From contig NC_039507.1 in assembly GCF_003672135.1 (NCBI RefSeq), forward strand, positions 18,034,278 through 18,098,277: a stretch of DNA of 64,000 nt, given 5' to 3'. The notes below the pieces were generated by a model. The model was not told the DNA's origin. It worked only from the letters and a program-made list of their open reading frames with translations, and searched no databases. Positions 44,904-57,041 of this stretch are shown piece by piece. Position 1 is the stretch's first letter, and each line of letters begins with the position of its first letter. This DNA is from Ooceraea biroi. Its lineage: Eukaryota; Arthropoda; Insecta; Hymenoptera; Formicidae. Made by a program: the position numbers and the translations under genes.

Positions 44904-47700
44904 TATACGTTGCAAACGATTTATGATACATGTATATCAATATTATATTTATTATACGTTATTTAATCGCGATCACGATTATCTTATCTCAACACAATTA
45001 AAATATCGATCGCGCTTTTCTATATTGTTGTTTTATACGTACACCGAACATTTCTCAATTAATGGACTTAATTATCCTTACGTTAAAATTTTTTTTATTT
45101 ACTTGATCATTAAATGACACGAATCGATCGTTATTGCCGGATTCTACGATATTTTCTGATACAATTTAATCGTATCACATACGTCTTGGGATATTGATGA
45201 GACTCCTCGACTGAACACGTGCGCCCGACGAACGCACGATTCCCGCACGCGCTTGCGTTACAAATGCGGTCCGAACGTAACATTAACATCCGTTCGTGCG
45301 AAAATCGATGAACACGCCGTAATGTTTTCGAGCAACGCGGTGAAACCGTACAGTTATCTGCAAACATCAGCAGGCCGTTTCCCGTGTAACCGAGTGGTTG
45401 GTTAAAGCAATTTACAACCTCGTTTGTAAACAGGCCGTCGCTCGTTTGTTCACGCTTGCCTATCGACGATCGACACTTTCGTTTTACAGCGATAAATTAA
45501 TGTCGCGCTGTCTCAACAGCAGGTCGCAGTGGCATGCAACCGATTTAGTTGCTGAAACAACGAACGGAAGAAAGATGTGATTCGGTTATTGCACGAGAGC
45601 AACGTGCGACGTTTGTAATGATTAACGCTGAACGATGGTTCACAATGCCTTCATTTCGCGTAATTATGGCTTTCAAAAAATAACCGATAGTAATGCAAGT
45701 CTCCTGGAAAATAGGCGCAAATAAATATTTCACGCGCGCGCATATGCCCTCAAGAAATATTCACAAGTAATAATACTACAATAATATTGCAATAATAGAG
45801 CCGCATGCCGAAATTTACGGCCGATCGCCGTATCTCTGTTCATCGAAATTAATTAGTAACGACCGAGTGCTTGTAACCAAAATTAATCGAGGTGTGAAGT
45901 AAATTGTACGGTAAATCGTATGGCTTTGAGCCTCCTACGAGAGATAAACATTGGGTCAACGCGAGCGTGGGACAAATTTCGGCCGATTCGGCCGATTAAT
46001 GAAAAACGGTGTAATGGGTAATAAACCGATTAGAACAACGCTGCGTTCATAATCGCGCGAGCGAATCGCGTACGAGAGACCTGCGTTAATGCAGGTGCAT
46101 TACGCCTCGATCGTCAAAAGATTCGCGCGACCGTTTAACAACTCGTGCCTTTGATCACCATACGGTAGCACACGGGCTTCCTATCGCTCGTATTTTTATG
46201 TAATTTTTACCGCGGAGCGCCAATATACTTACTCCAATAATCACCCGCCCTGCGTGACTCGGACAATTACTCGACAGCGCCCTTGCGGCCGGGAAAATCG
46301 ACCCGCGCGTCGCACGTCCACCCCCTTTGGCACGTCAGCTTTGTTCCTAGGAAATTGGATTTGTCTAGAATGCAAATGGAATGCTGGACCGGAGAGTGTG
46401 TCGCGCACTGGTCGAATACGAAAACGAAGCGCCGCGGCTGCTAGGAAATGCGGAAATTGGCGTCTTTACGCCAACGTAACTCCCAAACGCATGATAAGTG
46501 CCTGGTGAAGCTACCGCGGGAAAGGCACGGATTGGTGCTGACAGCCGACGGAGAGGAAACTGACGCCTCGTGAAAGACGTTTTACGAGCAACGCGCGTTT
46601 ACAAAGAGAAACGTTGTGCGCGTAGTAGCGACTTGCACTCACCGCGCACCGGACGCGCGAAATTTTTTCGGCGCGACCGCGTTTCACCGATTTTTATGAC
46701 TGGAGCGTTTCGCGCGCCTAACAATTTTTTCCCGCGTTAATCTTTCCGCGACAAATAAAGCGGACGTTCTCCCTCGGTGCCCTCGGAAAATCGCGCTGCA
46801 AAGGGCCACCGGAATCAATCCGGGGTCGACGTTACGACCAGCGATGTAAAGCGACGCGGCACAGCGGCACATGCGGCGAACCTACGGCGCGGAATATAAA
46901 AGAACGGACTTGCCGCAGCTTTCGCTTTAACAAAAAAAAAAGGAAAAAAATAGAGAAGAGAAAAGAAGAGAAAAGAGCAAAAGGAGAGAAGGGTCGGCGC
47001 GACACAACGCGCCGTCTGGCACAATGGTGCGCGAACGATCTCGCGAGTATTGCGCGCGAACCGTGCAATCTCTCTCTCCCTCTCTCTCGCTTGCTCTCTT
47101 TCTCTTCTTACTTTCTAGTCGGTCGATTGGCCTCGAGGAGAGTCACTCTCTCGACGCTCGCACGCACGTAGCCGCTCGGATACACGAGCTTAACAGCGCG
47201 CGGCTCGGCTACCGCGTTTCGCCAGCATGAAAATTGCTTGTTGTACGGCACGAGCGCATTGCTCCCGGTGTTTCCGTCATGTGGCGTAACGAGCCATATC
47301 TAAATGCGCCGGCACGGCGTGGCGGGATACGTCGGGTAATTGATAATTGAACGTTTGAGATATACGTTATCTCGGACTTATCGTAGGCGGGGTGAGGAAT
47401 TGTGTGCTCTGTAAGCCCGATACGCGAGGAGATACGCGTCCGTTAGAAGACTGGTTCGCGTACGGCGACGTACGAGAACGCGCCATTGACGCGAGATGGA
47501 ACGTGTAATTAAGCCTTTACGGGCGACAGGAGATCGTGTAATGGCATACTTATGACCTCGTTATTGATGCTGCGCCATGCAGCCGCTTCTTCTGAAATAT
47601 TTCTATTTATTGCACTTGGATTCTGAATTTTTTGCATCCTGCAAAATACAATTTCGTACATGTATTATATATTTATAGGCACCATTGCTCTTTTACTTTA
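44904..47700. other. Unique non-coding DNA, no gene seen
   Basis: About 2.8 kb, AT-rich at first and CpG-rich from 46 to 47.5 kb. A purine-rich run (46928-46992) faces a pyrimidine-rich run (47072-47116), but the two do not form a clean palindrome. No gene or transposon end recognised. Confidence 0.5.
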
Positions 47701-47702
47701 TA

Positions 47703-48576
47703 GAGGAAAGTCCCCGATTATGAGATACCATATCGATTTTGCCGAATTATAAAATGTAATACGTTCTCTTGAAGAGAATGTAATAAGCTTTAGGTTGGTG
47801 AAATGAAAAATCTAATTTAAATGTTATTTTTTCCGAAAATTAAAAAAATTTTGAAAAAAGAGCTTTACGCAGGATCGAGAAAGTGTGCTCCTAATATAAG
47901 ATACTTCGAGAAATCGGTGTTAAAAGTGCAAAATACATCAGTATTGCAATTAAAATCTTTATTAGATAGTTTTATAAAAATACTGCTGCCACAGCCTTCG
48001 CCAAATCTTCACGATTCCACTGTCGACGCTTCCTCGTTTCTCTAACCTCCATAGTCAGATTCTATAAAAATTAAATACACAAAAATTCGTATTAACTTTT
48101 CTTTAACCTTAAGTAGTATTTTCTTTCATTTTATTACACTACATAATCTTCATATTCGAGCAATAATTATCTCATATTAAGAGTACCCTCAATATCTCAT
48201 TATACGAGCCACATGCCTAGCGGTTTCGCGATCATGAAATCTAACCTCTACAATTATGCAATTCAACAAATTGCGTATTTTCCTGTTACTATGATTCTAC
48301 TCTATCATTACATACTGAATTTATTGCCAACCATTTCTTTATTATGTAATAAACAAGGTTTAAAGACTTACCTCAAGTTCCTTTGGCATGTTCACAATTT
48401 CACAAATCTTTTCTTGCAAAGGCTAAACGCAATAACGAACAATGAATTTTTCACTAAATACATTTTACACCAAGAGTAATAAGTTCATGGTGGAATTAAC
48501 AGATGGTGCTCACTAGTTTAGCAGAAACTCCATTATCTCATATTAGGAGCATATCTCATAATAGGGGATTCTCCTC
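47703..48576 (+). mobile_element. 'GAGG' dispersed repeat, copy 2
   Basis: An 874-bp second copy of the 23640-24549 repeat, in the same orientation, with TA at 47701-47702 and 48577-48578. It differs by a roughly 20-nt deletion near 47750, an 8-nt deletion near 48092 and scattered substitutions. Flanks are unrelated to those of copy 1, so it moved as a unit. Confidence 0.87.
47821..48045 (+). CDS. Short unknown ORF in 'GAGG' repeat, copy 2
   Basis: A 74-codon frame matching the 80-codon frame of copy 1 from FFPKIKKILKK to DASSFL. A small change upstream removes the first ATG and leaves a different one. Function unknown; see copy 1 for the caution that overall copy similarity could explain the shared frame. 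Confidence 0.25.
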   Translation: MLFFPKIKKILKKELYAGSRKCAPNIRYFEKSVLKVQNTSVLQLKSLLDSFIKILLPQPSPNLHDSTVDASSFL

Positions 48577-48578
48577 TA

Positions 48579-50407
48579 CATCTTTTATATTTTATAGAGT
48601 TAATTAGGTTCCCTCATTGTACGTGTATAAATGTTACACTTGATGGTCGATGTTTCGCGAGACCGCAACAATCGTATTATTCATTTTCTACTTTACTTTC
48701 GTGCGATAAATAAAAGAAAATAACATAGCGGCGGAAATTATATTGAAACCAATAAGCTGAAAATATCTGGCAATATGATATATGTACGCCACACACGCAG
48801 AGTAACTTTGCTAATCATTTAAAGAGCGACGTGGAAATAAACTGAAAATATCAGCAAGTTAATATTTACTTATTCGCCGTTATTCGCCGTTATTCCCACG
48901 ATCAGAGGCCCGTTATGGCGAATTTGGTATCTCTAATTAAATTCTTTCATCGCCGCGGCGCGCAGCAACGAACGGGATGAGCGAGAACGAATGCACAATA
49001 AAAACGCACGCGGATGGCGACGGTGGACGGCGCGAAACGCGCGAGATTTACGCCACGCGAATCGGAGTGGCTGCGTCTATTAAAACGGCTTTCTGTGCGT
49101 TTGCCGGCACCGAAACGCAAATAACCGTGGGACGCCAAACCAGCAATTCTCACACGTATCGCCGTTGTAAAACTCTCGAAAGCCGACCCGCGTCCATCTC
49201 GACGAGGTGTAATCAAGCCCGCTAAGTCCTAAGTACACACGCGCCCCGCCTCTTCCCTCTGATCGTGATTTATCCGCGCAATAATATTTTTTCAATCACC
49301 CCCATGGAGTCACCATGTACGCGCGCACGCTCGCTCGCACGCGTAATCGGCGCTGACAACGCGAGGGATAATTTCGTAATAATTTATGAAAAGCAGAAAC
49401 ACGACGACGTGTCCACACACACACATGTAGGTACCCACATGACATCGGGCACCATCGGCAGCGGCTCGACACGTTTCAGGATGTATATCATTTAAGTATT
49501 ACGAGGCTGGGAACAACGTGTAATTTCGTATCTGTCCGCTCTTTCGTGAAATTAATCAGAAAGGCAGGGATGACCAACGTAGCGTTAAAATAATTACGCG
49601 ATAACGTATTTACCTGTCGTCCTCGGGCTTTTCATGTTTGCGCCTCCCAGGCTCTTAGAAAGCGATGGCTTTAAGCGCTGGCGTTTCGCTTTACAAGCAA
49701 CAAGTACTCTCAGCAACGCAGCACCTATCGCGAACACGTACGGTAAGTTTACGGGCGCGAGTGTTCCCGCTCATAGTTCCTGCCGGGTCGACGTAGATTA
49801 TGTTGACGCGACGACTTTGAAGCGTTCCTTCGAGCGGCACTTCTTGTTAAATTCTCTCTGATATCCGGAACACACGGCGGGAGGAGGTCGCGCGATAATC
49901 GAGAATGGCGGTTTGACACGGGGTCAAGTCACCGGATTAAACTTTACGTAGAGCCCCGGGTCTACCCGGGACAACCCGACGTATCGCGTGACCGCGATGA
50001 TCGATGTCTCCCGCGTTAAATAATTCAGCGATTTCCGACGTACGGTCTCGTGCATAGGCACCTTCTTCCTCTTGCCCTCTTTCGACGCGGCGACTGCACG
50101 CGTCCGAGTACCGGCGAATGATACCTCCGCAGCGGAGCAACTTAACAGCGACAAATTGCACGCGTCTCGCATAAGCAACGCGACGCCGATGGATCGAACA
50201 GGCGTACAATTCAGTCAGCCTGACCGACTGCCGTCTCGGTTTCTCCCGAGACATTAGGTCAGCGAGAAATCGGCGTCGTTCGCGATACGATGATTTATTC
50301 GGAGCAATTACGTCCCGCTCAGATTCAGGCCGGGGAACGTTTTTTTTCCGGTATGCGGCCATTAATTTCGCCGCGGTGTTATGTGAGCTGGTAATATGTA
50401 CTTCTAT
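48579..50407. other. Unique non-coding DNA, no gene seen
   Basis: About 1.8 kb, CpG-rich from about 48.95 kb. No recognised gene; short GCCGTTATT duplication near 48876-48896. Confidence 0.5.
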
Positions 50408-50409
50408 TA

Positions 50410-51667
50410 GGAGTGTGATTTAGTTTTGAGGGTTTGCAACAGATGGCTGTAGTGTCAGTTTGTTCTAATAGCTGTTTCCGATAACTGTTCTTTCTTACAG
50501 TCTTGACATTATCCATGACATTTAGTAGCATTATAGCAATAGATGTAATTACAGTCGTGTTTATATCATCGTAAAAATGCAACTTCCGAAACAGCATTTT
50601 CGACATGCGTTGCTTTTGTTTTTTAATCAAAAGAAAACTGCCGCTGACGGTTATAGAATTCTTGTGGAAATTTATGGTGATTCTGCCCCATCAATTAAGA
50701 CGTGTGAATACTGGTTTGGACGCTTTAAAAGTGGTGATACTGATGTGAAGGACAAAGAACGCTCGGGACAACCAAGAAAGCTTGAAAATGCAGATTTGCA
50801 AGCATTATTGGACGAAAATCCAACAGAATCCACTTCAGAACTTGCCAGAGCATTAAATGTTGATCGTACAACAATTACCAAACATTTACATGAAATGGGC
50901 AAAATTCAGAAAGAAGGGAAATGGGTCCACATCAATTATCGGAAAGTGCCATTGCGAACCGGTTGAACATTTGCATTTCGTTGATCGTCAGGCAAAATAA
51001 GAAGAGTCTTTTGTCTCGGATTGTTACTGGGGATGAAAAGTGGATCTATTTTGATAATCCGAAACGCAGAAAATCATGGGTAGATCCAGGCGAACCATCA
51101 ACATCCACTCCGAGACGCAATATTCACGGTTGAAAAGTAATGCTCTGTATTTGGTGGGATAGTGTACTAGGAGCTATTAAATCCGCATGAGACTGTCACG
51201 GCTGATCGTTATCGACACCAATTGTACAAGTTGAAGCAAGCATTGGACCAAAAACGACCACCAATTGCGAGTAAACGACGGAAAGTGATTCTTCTTCGTG
51301 ACAATGTTCGACCTCACGTTGCGTTATGAGTGAAACAAACACTATTAGAGCTCGAATGGGAAATCTTACCGCACCCCGCGTATTCTCCGGACATTGCTCC
51401 ATGCAATTATTATTTGTTCCGGTCGATGCAACACGCTTTAGAGGATACACACTTTCATAATTTGGAAGAAGTGCGAAAATTCGTCGACGAATGGATCAAC
51501 TGAAAAGAAGAGTGATTTTATCGTGGTGGAATCCATCTCTTGCCAGAAAGATGGGAAAAAGTGATAGAAAACGAAGGAAAATATTTTGATTATGGTATTC
51601 ATTCATTATCATATTTAAATACATGCGTTTTTGAGCAAAAAAAACCCTCAAAACTAAATCACACCCC
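50410..51667 (+). mobile_element. Mariner family B, copy 2 (broken)
   Basis: A 1258-bp second copy of the 14607-15869 element, flanked by TA (50408-50409, 51668-51669), with the same inverted ends. As at copy 1, a DD41D-type element follows a short distance downstream in the same relative orientation. Confidence 0.93.
50577..51592 (+). pseudogene. Mariner transposase pseudogene (family B copy 2)
   Basis: The ATG at 50577 opens a 129-codon segment covering the helix-turn-helix DNA-binding region, intact in this copy. The shared loss of one C in the linker near 50925 shifts the frame. The catalytic part then carries TGDEKW, a TGA at 51131-51133, the shared deletion after WWD, a TAG at 51168-51170, a TGA at 51327-51329 and the two shared late TGA codons. 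The third catalytic residue is also changed: codon 51405-51407 reads AAT (Asn) where copy 1 has GAT (Asp). No catalytic activity is possible, but the N-terminal DNA-binding segment could still be translated. Confidence 0.92.
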
Positions 51668-51689
51668 TAATATATTGAGCCTCGTTTCT

Positions 51690-51735
51690 CGCTGTGCACT
51701 AACTTTTTTTCTCTCCATTGTTTCAGGTAAGTGCG
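51690..51735 (+). promoter_or_regulatory. Candidate recursive splice (ratchet) site
   Basis: A strong acceptor is joined directly to a strong donor: a CTAAC branch-like motif (51700-51704), a pyrimidine tract with few interruptions, then TTTCAG|GTAAGT with the cut between 51726 and 51727. The donor matches the metazoan consensus at all six intron bases. Such zero-length exons are known in Drosophila as ratchet points that let very long introns be removed in steps. It sits in 177 bp of unique DNA between two transposons. If the acceptor instead starts a real exon, the frame beginning with AAG at 51729 stays open into the next element. No expression evidence is available here. Confidence 0.5.
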
Positions 51736-51848
51736 CCACGCATTATCGAGCGTTAATTCCACCGCACGCAAAAAAGAGGGTAACTATCGCTGGATCAATT
51801 ATCGGGTCACAGAGGTCTGGTCCTGGCGCTCCCGCTGCTATAATAATA

Positions 51849-52609
51849 CAGGGTGTCCCGGGTTTTAACCGACAAACTGCGGGAGCATATTCTACTAGTG
51901 GAAATAAGAAAAAATTCTTATATCGAGTTTGCTTAGAAATGCTTTATTACAAAGTTATAAACCAATATTGAAAAGAAATATCAGATAAGTAACAACGGAT
52001 TTTTTCACAAAAATAAAAATTATCTACGCAATGATTTAGTGACGCATTTCAAAATGTTGCCCTTGCACATCGATACGAGCTAGACATCGACGTAGTACAG
52101 AATTTGTTACAGTACGACATTCCTGAAAATGTTGTTGCATCTCAGTAACTGAATTAGTAATTCGTTGCTTTAAATCTATCTGGTACTCTCCTGTTAGGAA
52201 ATCTACGTTGATACTCTCGTACGGCAGCTCGTGCATTTCCGTCACAGAATCCGTACACGAAATGAATATCAGTGTATTCCTCATTTGAAAACACTTTTGG
52301 CATTCTCATAGTAATTGCTAGTTCACACGACGATTGAAATCTAACAGCTACTGTTGTGAAAGTAACAATCATACTGAATCGTTTCAACATAGCGAACATG
52401 AATACATGTGAATACACGTAACATAAACATCTTCGACCTTGCAAATTCTACACTATGTTCCGTTGTTACTTATCTGATATTTCTTTTCAATATTGGTTTA
52501 TAACTTTGTAATAAAGCATTTCTAAGGAAACTCGATATAAGAATTTTTTCTTATTTCCACTAGTAGAATATGCTCCCGCAGTTTGTCGGTTAAAACCCGG
52601 GACACCCTG
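51849..52609 (-). mobile_element. DD41D-type element, copy 2 (internally deleted)
   Basis: A 761-bp relative of the 15897-17213 element, with the same ~150-bp inverted ends starting CAGGGTGTCCCGGG and TA at 51847-51848 and 52610-52611. It keeps the N-terminal and extreme C-terminal parts of the transposase and lacks the catalytic core. Confidence 0.92.
52036..52309 (-). pseudogene. DD41D transposase remnant: N-terminal domain plus C-terminus
   Basis: Read on the minus strand from ATG at 52309, the frame encodes a compact basic N-terminal domain (MPKVFSNEEYTDIHFVYG then an FPNRRVPDR end), typical of the first DNA-binding segment of these transposases. At about 52174-52181 it meets the C-terminal part (DLKQRITNSVTEMQQ to GQHFEMRH) out of frame. 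An AGAT at the joint also occurs before the same C-terminal segment in copy 1, so the deletion may have used microhomology. The catalytic core is absent. This is the piece missing from the 316-aa frame at 16084-17034. Confidence 0.82.
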
Positions 52610-52611
52610 TA

Positions 52612-55600
52612 TAAGTACGAGGCTACGAGGCTCAGAATAAAAAGGATACCTACTTGCGAAATGAACGTGCTTTTTGAATTGCACGGACCAATAAATTTTC
52701 ATTTAAAATTGGGCTTGAAACACGGCCACTCCGGGTTACGCGAGATTGTCGAGACCTACGAGAGGCTAATTCGATCACGACATTGTTCGCAAATATGAAT
52801 TGTGAAAGGGATTGCACACAAATTCACCCCGCGCGTATAATGAATCACGAATGTTCTACAAAGGTGTTTACAGGGTAGGGAGGGGGGGCGGAATTACAGT
52901 AGTTAATTAACTCGTAGCATTCAAGGCGCAACAATCGAGCACGATGCTCGGCTAAATTTCGCGTGGCGATCATGCACTATTTCGAGCGGACGCGTACCTG
53001 CCTGTCCAAACAATCGGCTGATCATCTATTAATTTGCCCACTGTGCGAAATTGAACGCGAAGTATTTACATACGTGGAGCGTAATGCCCTCGAAAATAGA
53101 CGGGGGAGAGAGGGGAGGGAGAGGTCCGCGTGGAATCGAAACCCCTGCCCTCCATTCCCCTTCCGCATTATTCAGATACCTTGTGCAAAATCAGGCCTGG
53201 AATGACCCGCTGGCACGGGAGGTCGTGATCGTAAATCGCGAACAAGCGGGGGGGAGGGGGCATTTAAATTTTTTAACACAGTTTCTGTAGTCGCTCGCGT
53301 TCAGATGCCGGCGGGCCGGTGATCTATAAATCACGTCTTGATCTCTCCCGGTGCGGCGCGGCGCGACGACGCGACGTAACGCAAGCAACGGATGAATATA
53401 CATAAAACACTTATACGCCCGGCGCGAGATTTTATCGGGCCACGCGGGGACATTAATTCCCATTGTACCGCATTATACGGATCATAAAGCTCCGCTGGAC
53501 AGACCGATGGGCGAATCTATAACTAGCAGATCGCCCGATCCGATAATCGGCCCCGCTTCGTCGAGCGGCGTCGACCTTAATGGAATCGTCTCCATTGATA
53601 TTGAATAATCAGGGGGAAAGGTGTTAGCTCCATTATTAGGCAATGCAAATTTTACCGTGATCGAAAAATACACAGATCGGCGAAACTGCGACTCTGCGCA
53701 TGATTATATAATCCGTGTTGATATAAAACAACTGATGTTTGCCAGAAACAGATCGCTTTTATTTGCAATTGGAGTAAAATGCGGCTATTTTTCCTCATTG
53801 AAAATAATCACGCGTTTTGTTCTATCGAGAGCCGATTGTAAAATTTTAATTTGCAGTACACACAATAGCGTGCATCTATACCTATATTGATATATGTTTT
53901 AATGCAACAGTGTGCATATCGCAGTATTTAATCATTAAGTTAGAACAATAGCATTGAAAAATTCAATGGTTTAATTGGAGGAACGTTTTCAAGAGAAATA
54001 TAATAGCTTGTATTTTAGATAGCGGCGTGCAGTACAGAAGAGACGTTTGTAATAACTTTTTCTTTAATGCATCTATCTGGAAACACGTAGCGCACTTGTA
54101 GGAATATCTTCCAAGCCAATTATCCTTACAACCAGATGATGAATTATGTATTACTGAAAAGGAGTACCTTCTAAACTAATGTTCAAAAAAATTACACCAG
54201 TACTGCAAAAATATTTCTCATAAAATCCTCGTGGAACGCGATGGATAAATCATACGAGAACGACACTGTTGGTTCTTAGGTACTGCTTATTAATTTTTTA
54301 CCGAGATGTCGTCTGCATTATTTCTCGAAGAAAAACGTCCGATGCAGACCGTTAAATCGTCTGCCGGGACGGAAGTCTGGGAGAGCCCTATCTCCATGCC
54401 CTATGAGGCGGGGGCGAAGATCCAGAGAAATGGACTACGTCGAATCTGTGGCCGACTTCATAATACGGTCTACGGAATATCCATTTGTCGTCGGGCCAAG
54501 CCTACGGCCGCCGGGATTTCCTTTTCCCCGTTGGTACGCGCGGCCGCATTACTTTTATTCGGACGTTATTGATAAACGATAAAATCTAGTCGGAAGTCCC
54601 CCCACCCCATCCCCGTGCGCCACCACCTCCTCACCCTCCGTCATAAATTCCGCGGCACTTCCGTCCGACGAGCCGTTCGACAAACCGCTCGCGACGAATA
54701 AATCACTTCCACCCCCGCAGAGAAGCATTTTCCGGCTAACCGTAATCCGAGCATCGGCGAATTAAGGAGCCCCCGATGCGGCTGGGTCGATCGAATTATT
54801 ACGTGATTTGTTGTATATGCGCGAATGCGCCATGTTTCCTCGCGCGTTTCACGCATGCCGTTCTCCGCGAGTGCGATGTAGATGCAATTTAATCGTATAC
54901 AATCGCTCCCCCGCGCGCCCGTGGATGCAACCATCGCCGGGCAACATCGGGATTGGAACTTTCAATTACTGATTTGCGCGGAAACTACAATTGCCGTTAA
55001 AGCTGAAATAATTATCACGTTCATACGCGTGCAAAGGGCGCGCAGCGGCGGCGTCCTATTTCATTACCGTTTGAAAAATTGCACGAAGGACAGTGTTATT
55101 TATTTATACATATACTTGCGCGCTGGTTTACCTCTCTCGCGGAACTTTTTCATGATTTTCATGATTAAACGGGCGCGTTGTTATCAGTCTTGATGTACGG
55201 TATGAGCATATTTATTCCACGTTTCTCGGTAAGGAACTCCGCGTCTTCTCCCACGGAAGGGATAAAAAGTCTGCCGGTTTTACGGAGCACGACGAAACAA
55301 AACACGTGCAGTTGCGGGAGATATCGATCCATCTTGCTTGCTCGAAATACTTACGCGCCCTGCGGGGTTCGACTGACGGATACAGAAGCCATTCAACATC
55401 GTCGAATGCAGCGCGCGGGATCCGTCGAGCAGACTCGGGGGCGACATTATTGTGATGTGTCGTGCATACGACCAGAATACGCGGAGTATCGGAAGTCAAT
55501 GCCAATCTCACCCCCTCACTCGCGTACACATGCGTTGACGTGAAGACGCGTGTCTCCCCGTGCGGAACCGCGGAAACCCAAATTACTAGGAGAGAGAGAG

Positions 55601-56378
55601 AAAGAGAGACGCTTTTCCACCCCAATCTCTCGCGGAGGCGTGCACCTGCCTACGCTTTCGGATCGAAGTACAGCTACACGCGTTTGCGGCTGTCAGGACC
55701 TAGTAGTCTCCTCAATTTCCTCCCTCTTCCCCCCCTTTTTCGTCGAGGATATTTCCCTTTCATCTTTGGTACCGAACACCCCTCCCCTCCGCTATGCAAA
55801 TCGTATTTTATCGTAAAGCATGCAGACTCGCTGCCGAAGAAGCGGCGCGATGGAGCGGATGTAGACGTCGTGACTACGAATCGAAAGGGAGGGATGATAG
55901 GCGAGGGTGAACGGCGTCCACGTTTGCGAAAACACCGGGCGAGAGATTTAAGGGAGAGCCACCGTCGCTAAGGAAAATAGGAAATCCTCGTCTGCATGGA
56001 GCATCCTTACGGCTGAGCTCTCATGAATGTCGTAAAATCGACGTACGTCTTGAACGCGAATCAGCCGTACGTACATAAAAGTTAAATCTGATCCCTTGTT
56101 CATAAAAGATTGGAATCGCCCCGATTGTACTCCCCTAACACATCCAATCAACTCAATTCGTTAATTGAAGTACAGCAGAAATTTGAACGTCTCCTAAATT
56201 GCTTGATAAATGATTTGTAATATTCCGCAGTCAAGCGTAGCTTTAATTTCTACCGTAAAACATAATAAAATAATCACAGAAACTAATTTTAATGATTTTC
56301 GTAAAAACGTAAAACCCATTCTTCTTCCACAGACAATAGAATCGAAATTTTACATTTGCTACTTCCTTCATGTATACA
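52612..56378. other. Unique non-coding DNA, no gene seen
   Basis: About 3.8 kb. CpG-rich parts alternate with an AT-rich part (53.6-54.3 kb). Open frames reach about 170 codons (55462-55971 +) but overlap others and show no domain. No transposon ends found. Confidence 0.5.
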
Positions 56379-56433
56379 TATTAGATTGTAAAGTTCGTAG
56401 CGTTTAGTTTAGAAATTTTAGTTTAAAAAATTA

Positions 56434-56449
56434 TTATATATATATATAT
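56434..56449. repeat. (TA)n microsatellite
   Basis: Eight TA dinucleotides inside the mariner fossil, between its left end and the transposase stop. Confidence 0.85.
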
Positions 56450-56468
56450 GTATATGCATAAATATTTA

Positions 56469-56562
56469 TTCAACTGCATATGCGCCGTCTCGTTCTACTA
56501 ACTCTTTGTGGTAGCTTCACGATTCCATCTTTCCAGAACTTGTCATCTTTTTCTCATTAAAA
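56469..56562 (-). pseudogene. Mariner transposase C-terminal fossil
   Basis: On the minus strand, pieces in more than one frame read FFNEKK, then DDKFWKDGIVKLPQR, then LVERDGAYAVE and a stop. These line up with the end of mariner transposases (compare FFAEKPKKFWENG and LRERWTKVVKQ in family A). At least two frameshifts separate the pieces. Upstream parts are lost. Confidence 0.6.
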
Positions 56563-57041
56563 AAGTCGGGGTAGGCTGTGTCGGGACACGGCCGCAAGTT
56601 TTTAACGTGAATACGTCATGTTAATGGAAAGAGTTCAAAGAAAGATAGTAGTTTCAATCAACTGTGTATATTTTCAATATCACAATATTACAAGTTTCTC
56701 GGGTTGGTTACATTGGACACCCTATATATTTAAATCAAAAGTCGACACCGAGAATATTATAAAATGGCAAATAAAAATTTTTCGGACGGTCAATAAAAAT
56801 CGGACACCCTATATATTATAATCCAAAGTCGACACGTTGTATATTATAATAAGATAAAGTGAGATACCCTATATGTTATAATTATAATTAAAATGAGACT
56901 GTATATTAAAATTGAATGAAAGAAATTTCGTCACGCGTCCCGTGACGCGTGACGCTCAACTTTTCAAATTGGCATCCATCGGGTCATAAGACGTGTTCGC
57001 GTCAAAAATTCAACAACGCTACGAACTTTTGTTACACAATA

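Larger units (their letters stand above)
56381..57039 (-). mobile_element. Mariner fossil, deleted and diverged
   Basis: Two diverged inverted ends share AAAGTTCGTAGCG (56390-56402, and its complement at 57016-57028), resembling the AAAGTTCGTGCCG of family A ends. TA flanks at 56379-56380 and 57040-57041. A transposase C-terminal remnant lies on the minus strand just inside the left end. The rest (56565-57010) includes an imperfect duplicated motif GGACACCCTATATATT (56714 and 56801). An old, internally deleted mariner of a lineage distinct from the other copies; boundaries are less certain. Confidence 0.6.
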
